This document shows, piece by piece, positions 6,999 through 9,903 of a stretch of DNA of 9,903 nucleotides. Both the position numbers and the translations under genes were made by a program. Positions within the stretch are counted from its first letter, which is position 1. Every line of letters begins with the position of its first letter. The notes beneath the pieces are model-generated. The model had not been told where the DNA came from and searched no databases. It saw only the letters and a list, made by a program, of their open reading frames with translations. Source of the stretch: DAIRFP01 sp036794995 (GTDB taxonomy: Bacteria > Desulfobacterota > Binatia > UBA9968); assembly GCA_036794995.1 (NCBI GenBank), contig DAIRFP010000185.1:1-9903 (forward strand), read 5' to 3'.

Positions 6999-7442
6999 AT
7001 GTTCAAGGTTCGAGCAGTTTCGAGGTTCGTTTTGTTTCTATTTGTAACAGCGCTTGCAACCACCGCCATTTCCGGGGAAGCCCGCAAGCCGTCAGGCAGG
7101 GTAACGATGGAGAGCAGGTCGATAGCCGCCGGCATCGGCGTTAGCTGGGGCGATGGGAAGCTGACCTTCAAAGGGAAAGACCACGCGTTTACCATCAACG
7201 GTCTGTCGGTGGTAGATTTTGGGATCAGTAAAGCGAGTGCCGTTGGTGACGTTTATAACTTGACCGACGTGGCGAAGTTCGCGGGAACCTATGTAGCCGC
7301 TGAAGCTGGCTTTACCCTGGCCGGTGGCATGGGCGGCATAACGATGCGCAATTCTGAGGGCGTGGTTATAAATCTACGCTCGACATCACGAGGCGCCAGC
7401 CTGACATTAGGCACCAGCGGACTGAGCATTACGATGAAGTAA
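6999..7442 (+). CDS. Small exported protein, paralogue B
   Basis: The 147-residue protein starts at 6999 with a signal peptide (MFKVRAVSRFVLFLFVTALATTAISG, cut into KVRA plus hydrophobic core at about 9-24) and cleavage near residue 26. The mature region parallels paralogue A throughout: IGVSWGDGKLTFKGK, GLSVVDFGISKASAVGDVYNL, FAGTYVAAEAGFT, LAGGMGGITMRN and a final LSITMK. There is one single-residue gap and about half the positions are identical. Signal peptides and linkers differ far more, as expected for an old duplication kept under selection for the folded domain. It is probably periplasmic. It has no cysteine, lipobox or catalytic signature. As for paralogue A, the resemblance to DUF1134/EipA-like proteins is a guess. 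It lies downstream of the methyltransferase but has its own leader element and ribosome site. Function unknown. Confidence 0.86.
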   Translation: MFKVRAVSRFVLFLFVTALATTAISGEARKPSGRVTMESRSIAAGIGVSWGDGKLTFKGKDHAFTINGLSVVDFGISKASAVGDVYNLTDVAKFAGTYVAAEAGFTLAGGMGGITMRNSEGVVINLRSTSRGASLTLGTSGLSITMK

Positions 7443-7469
7443 TAGACAAGCAGTCACGGCCGAAAGAGT

Positions 7470-7510
7470 GTCGAGGGACGAACATTTTCTCCCTCGACGC
7501 TTGTCCCTCG
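7470..7510. terminator. Alternative hairpins between convergent genes
   Basis: GTCGAGGGA (7470-7478) pairs perfectly with TCCCTCGAC (7490-7498). The same left arm, as CGAGGGAC (7472-7479), can instead pair with GTCCCTCG (7503-7510). The two stems exclude each other. They sit between paralogue B (plus, ends 7442) and the META protein (minus, ends 7574), a natural place for bidirectional termination. Neither strand has a good U tract, so it may stop polymerase only weakly or protect 3' ends. Confidence 0.5.
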
Positions 7511-7573
7511 GCATTTGGGCGCTCTGGTACTCGCGTACGCCGCGGACGATGTCTGGATCATGGAGCGCCTTCA

Positions 7574-8527
7574 TCACTTGTTGGCGGGGTGCGGTTGCCG
7601 CTTGTCGAATAGCATGGTCTTCCAGACGCCATCCTTTTCCCAGGACAAAGCGAGTTGGGTCACGAGAAAGCCGAATTTTTTCACCCGCGCGAGCTGGTCG
7701 AGAAAGCGTCTTTCGACGAACATCTCCTTGTCCGGGCAGGATTTGCGTGTTGTTCCCGCGAGTCCTACCTCCACATCGCCGGGCATAGTTCCCTCTTTCG
7801 CCGGAGCGAAATAATTATTGCAACCGCTGCTGCCGGTAAAACGCCCGTCCTTGAAAACAAGATTAACGACCGGCTGTGCTGGAACGGGCTCCTTCAAATC
7901 CCAAGATCGCAGAACCCAGTTCGTGTTGCCGATCGTCTCGAGGGTGAATCGTTCCGGCTTGGCGGTAACGATAAAAGGATTTAGCTTGCCGGCCGGTTCA
8001 AGAGTCCACCCACGGGTGGTTACTTCTCCCGGACAGCACATGGCGTCTTTCGGTCCGGCGCGCACGACATCCACCAAGATTCGCTTGGGTTCGATCCGAA
8101 CATCGCGAATCTGCACTCTGTCGCCGATCAGAGTGGTCGCAACGTTTTGAATTTTGCCGTTCTTGCGGGCCACCACGGCCAGGTGAAGCAATTGACCGGT
8201 GCCGCCGGGCGCGTGGTTGAGCAAAACCACCGCGTCGTCCGTGCCATTGCCATCCAAATCACCGACCACCCGTAGATCACCAACCAAACTGACAACAGGG
8301 CGAGAGGCGCTGCCCTTTTTAGAAGGTCTACCTTTCCATCTCCCATCAACGAGCTTGACGGGACTCTTCAAACCTTCAATTCCGGAGTACGAAGCGTTCT
8401 TGAGTTCCTTGAGAGCCGGAGCCGGGGCAGCGCTGCTCAAACGAGGTAGAAATACTCCGCTCACGAAAGCTAGAATGAGCAATCCAAAGCCACCAAGAAT
8501 TTTTCTGGGAGAATTTGTCGGGAACAT
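7574..8527 (-). CDS. Exported protein with C-terminal META (HslJ-like) domain
   Basis: The 317-residue protein begins with a signal peptide (ILGGFGLLILAFVSGVF, cleavage near SSAAPA, about 34). The N-terminal domain (about 40-195) contains a FG-GAP/VCBS-like acidic loop, GDLDGNGTDDAVVLL (89-103), which resembles Ca-binding repeat loops, plus a CC pair at 164-165. The C-terminal domain (about 197-310) is META/HslJ-like: TNWVLRSWDLKEP, VVNLVFKDGRFTGSSGCNNYFAPAK, the AGTTRKSCPDKEMFVERRFL segment with its cysteine, and a closing strand LSWEKDG. META domains occur in exported stress- or antibiotic-related proteins (HslJ of E. coli, novobiocin), but no enzymatic activity is established. ATG 8527 has a weak ribosome site. 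It lies 73 bases downstream of the hydrolase-like gene on the same strand, so they may be cotranscribed. Confidence 0.78.
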   Translation of the reverse strand: MFPTNSPRKILGGFGLLILAFVSGVFLPRLSSAAPAPALKELKNASYSGIEGLKSPVKLVDGRWKGRPSKKGSASRPVVSLVGDLRVVGDLDGNGTDDAVVLLNHAPGGTGQLLHLAVVARKNGKIQNVATTLIGDRVQIRDVRIEPKRILVDVVRAGPKDAMCCPGEVTTRGWTLEPAGKLNPFIVTAKPERFTLETIGNTNWVLRSWDLKEPVPAQPVVNLVFKDGRFTGSSGCNNYFAPAKEGTMPGDVEVGLAGTTRKSCPDKEMFVERRFLDQLARVKKFGFLVTQLALSWEKDGVWKTMLFDKRQPHPANK

Positions 8528-8600
8528 CGCTGAATCTATATCACTTTTTTCAGAAGGATAAACACGACGCGAAACCGTAATTCCTTCGGCTGCATAGTAT

Positions 8601-9671
8601 TTACCGGTTGGTTTCGAGCGTTTCAGCGGCGACTTCGATGGCCGCCCTTACGAGCGTCAGGCGTGGAACATTGTCTTTGAACAGGAAGGAAAGCGCCGGG
8701 ATCTGTTGACTTGCAGGGATGGCGACGGCCAGGTGGTCAGCGTTCACATATCCCAGCAAGTAGCCGCGCGTTACTATAGTATCGTACCATAAAAGCAGGC
8801 CGTCATTGCGGGGATCGATGCCAGCGAGTTTCGCATACGTTTGTTTCAGAATCGGCGAAACACGGTCGGCTTTTGGCACCGCTACGATCGAAAATATAGG
8901 CACCGTGATGGCGGATCGATGCTGCGCCCACCATTCCAAGCGGACATCCCGGCGCAAGTTTCGAACCTCGTCGCCTGTGCCGCGGTCGCATCCCGATATC
9001 GGGAGCCTCGCGAGCCAATCGTGATAGATATCATAGAGTTCGTCGGCGAGCGGGCTCCCGTTGGCGGCTCCAGCTATACTTATGATGGCCGCGATGTGCT
9101 GCGAAGTCTGAGGATAGCGAAGCAGCAATTCGAGCACGTCGGGCAGTCCCTTCGAATATACTACCATGATAAACGGTCTGGGGTCGGGGCTTAGCTCGGC
9201 CAACTGCTTTGCCAGTCGTTGAGCATTCTCCACCGAGCTTGCTCGCCCGGCGGTTCGAAAATCGTAGACGGCCAAGCCGGACTCTTTGAGGTTTTCGATG
9301 ACATCCGTGAAGGGATAAAAAATTCCATTCAAGCAGTCGCTGAAGAGTCCCGGGACAAACGCGATCCGGTAGCGGTTTGCGATATCTCTCTGCCCCAAGG
9401 GCGCGCTAGGACTTGCTTCACCAGGGAAGCGCGAAATCAGCTCTTCGCAGGGAGGAGAGTCCGCCGGGAGCTGTCCGCAAACGGCGGCTCGATAAAGGTG
9501 GCGGACATCCTTAATGCCGGCGTCGCCGAGGGTAGCGAGAACGATTGGCGGCATGGTTTCTTTTACAGGCGAAAAAGATTTCGCAACGCAGCCGAAGAGA
9601 AACAGAGCGGCAACGGCGATAAATGCCCGGACTGTCGGTACGGCAACAATCGATCCGTCAATCCATCCCAA
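8601..9671 (-). CDS. Alpha/beta-hydrolase-like probable lipoprotein
   Basis: From TTG 9671 the protein has about 356 residues. It begins with a hydrophobic segment (VRAFIAVAALFLFGC) whose LFGC matches a lipobox, with the lipidated Cys at residue 28. The fold looks like an alpha/beta hydrolase: RIAFVPGLF (loop before the core), VVYSKGLPDVLELL with a Ser nucleophile elbow (YSKG in place of GxSxG), IAAIISIAGAANGSP, then NDGLLLWYDTIV (candidate acid) and NADHLAVAIP (candidate His). Such proteins are esterases, thioesterases or envelope proteins of unknown substrate. An upstream TTG (9758) would put the Cys at residue 57, deep for a lipoprotein. TTG 9671 has GAGGT five bases before it and overlaps the stop of the upstream Rieske-like frame by 14 bases. 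Both starts are TTG, so the choice is moderate. Confidence 0.7.
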   Translation of the reverse strand: MGWIDGSIVAVPTVRAFIAVAALFLFGCVAKSFSPVKETMPPIVLATLGDAGIKDVRHLYRAAVCGQLPADSPPCEELISRFPGEASPSAPLGQRDIANRYRIAFVPGLFSDCLNGIFYPFTDVIENLKESGLAVYDFRTAGRASSVENAQRLAKQLAELSPDPRPFIMVVYSKGLPDVLELLLRYPQTSQHIAAIISIAGAANGSPLADELYDIYHDWLARLPISGCDRGTGDEVRNLRRDVRLEWWAQHRSAITVPIFSIVAVPKADRVSPILKQTYAKLAGIDPRNDGLLLWYDTIVTRGYLLGYVNADHLAVAIPASQQIPALSFLFKDNVPRLTLVRAAIEVAAETLETNR

Positions 9672-9849
9672 CGGTGACCTCGATTTGAAAAAAGCCGCGG
9701 CTGCGAAGTTTCGCCATGGGATCTTCTCGCCGCTGTATGCTTTCCATATTTTCGACAAGTAACTTACGATAGAGCGCTACGCCGTGGTCCGACGACATGA
9801 GATGCTCTAAGGACCAGTGATGCACAAACTCTTCGGAGAACTTACAAGG
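9658..9849 (-). pseudogene. C-terminal remnant resembling a Rieske ring-hydroxylating oxygenase
   Basis: An open frame of 63 codons ends at the TGA (9660-9658). It reads FSEEFVHHWSLEHLMSSDHG, VALYRKLLVENMESIQRRED, PMAKLR and a short tail. The pattern EHLxSSDxGVALYRKLLxENxExxQxxEDPM resembles the C-terminal end of Rieske-type oxygenase large subunits, where a helix with SSDRxVxxxRRxL is followed by a DP[MPK]G motif. Upstream the frame is stopped by TAA (9852-9850) and another stop beyond it. The other two frames are also closed near the window edge. It is therefore a decayed gene, a frameshifted gene or a short unrelated ORF. No Rieske cluster or iron ligands are visible in this part. The identification comes from remembered family patterns. 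Confidence 0.45.
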
Positions 9850-9903
9850 TTAGATCTGTGCCAACAACGGCTTCGCTGATGCTGATTCACTTATTCAAGC
9901 CGA

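Noticed and set aside
7468..7814. Plus-strand frames of about 100 codons over the 3' end of the META gene
   Set aside because: They are shadow frames opposite a gene with a clear domain. No ribosome site or family pattern was seen.
1..9903. CRISPR array, rRNA or complete insertion sequence
   Set aside because: No regularly spaced direct repeats, no rRNA-like sequence and no intact transposase were seen in either strand.

Overview
The window is about 9.9 kb of moderately GC-rich DNA from a Gram-negative bacterium. An LPS-kinase-like protein, exported proteins and a probable lipoprotein point to an outer membrane. A decayed REP-associated tyrosine transposase (RAYT), C-rich palindromic repeats and a leftover GGGGGTCAG repeat are features I associate with environmental Desulfobacterota, Nitrospirota or NC10-type genomes. 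No marker gene fixes the lineage. A run of ten Ns shows this is a scaffold from a draft or metagenome assembly.

Layout from left to right. Positions 1-143 hold degenerate TTCGTGCTT repeats. Positions 144-3354 (minus) hold one large hybrid sensor: transmembrane segment, CHASE domain, transmembrane segment, four PAS domains and a NarL-type (HisKA_3) histidine kinase. The N run at 2245-2254 cuts it, so gene callers would see two genes. A structured leader at about 3540-3745 precedes a small exported protein (3746-4192). Positions 4193-4972 are a graveyard of repeats plus a RAYT pseudogene that has lost its catalytic core. Next come two translationally coupled plus-strand genes: an LPS-kinase/InaA-like protein whose HRD-type catalytic motif looks replaced (4973-5890) and a class I SAM-dependent methyltransferase (5883-6680). 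A second small exported protein (6999-7442), clearly a paralogue of the first, follows. After a hairpin-rich junction (7470-7510), the minus strand carries a signal-peptide protein with a C-terminal META/HslJ-like domain (7574-8527) and an alpha/beta-hydrolase-like probable lipoprotein (8601-9671). At the right edge is a short reading frame that looks like the C-terminal tail of a Rieske-type ring-hydroxylating oxygenase (9658-9849).

The plausible common theme is the cell envelope: a membrane-bound sensor, exported small proteins, an LPS-type kinase with a methyltransferase, and two exported minus-strand proteins. The best candidate for something undescribed is the pair of paralogous small exported proteins. 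They bracket the kinase-methyltransferase pair and share a nearly identical 20-base block (18 of 20 bases) within a longer similar stretch of leader DNA, which suggests shared control. No function is claimed for this family beyond export.
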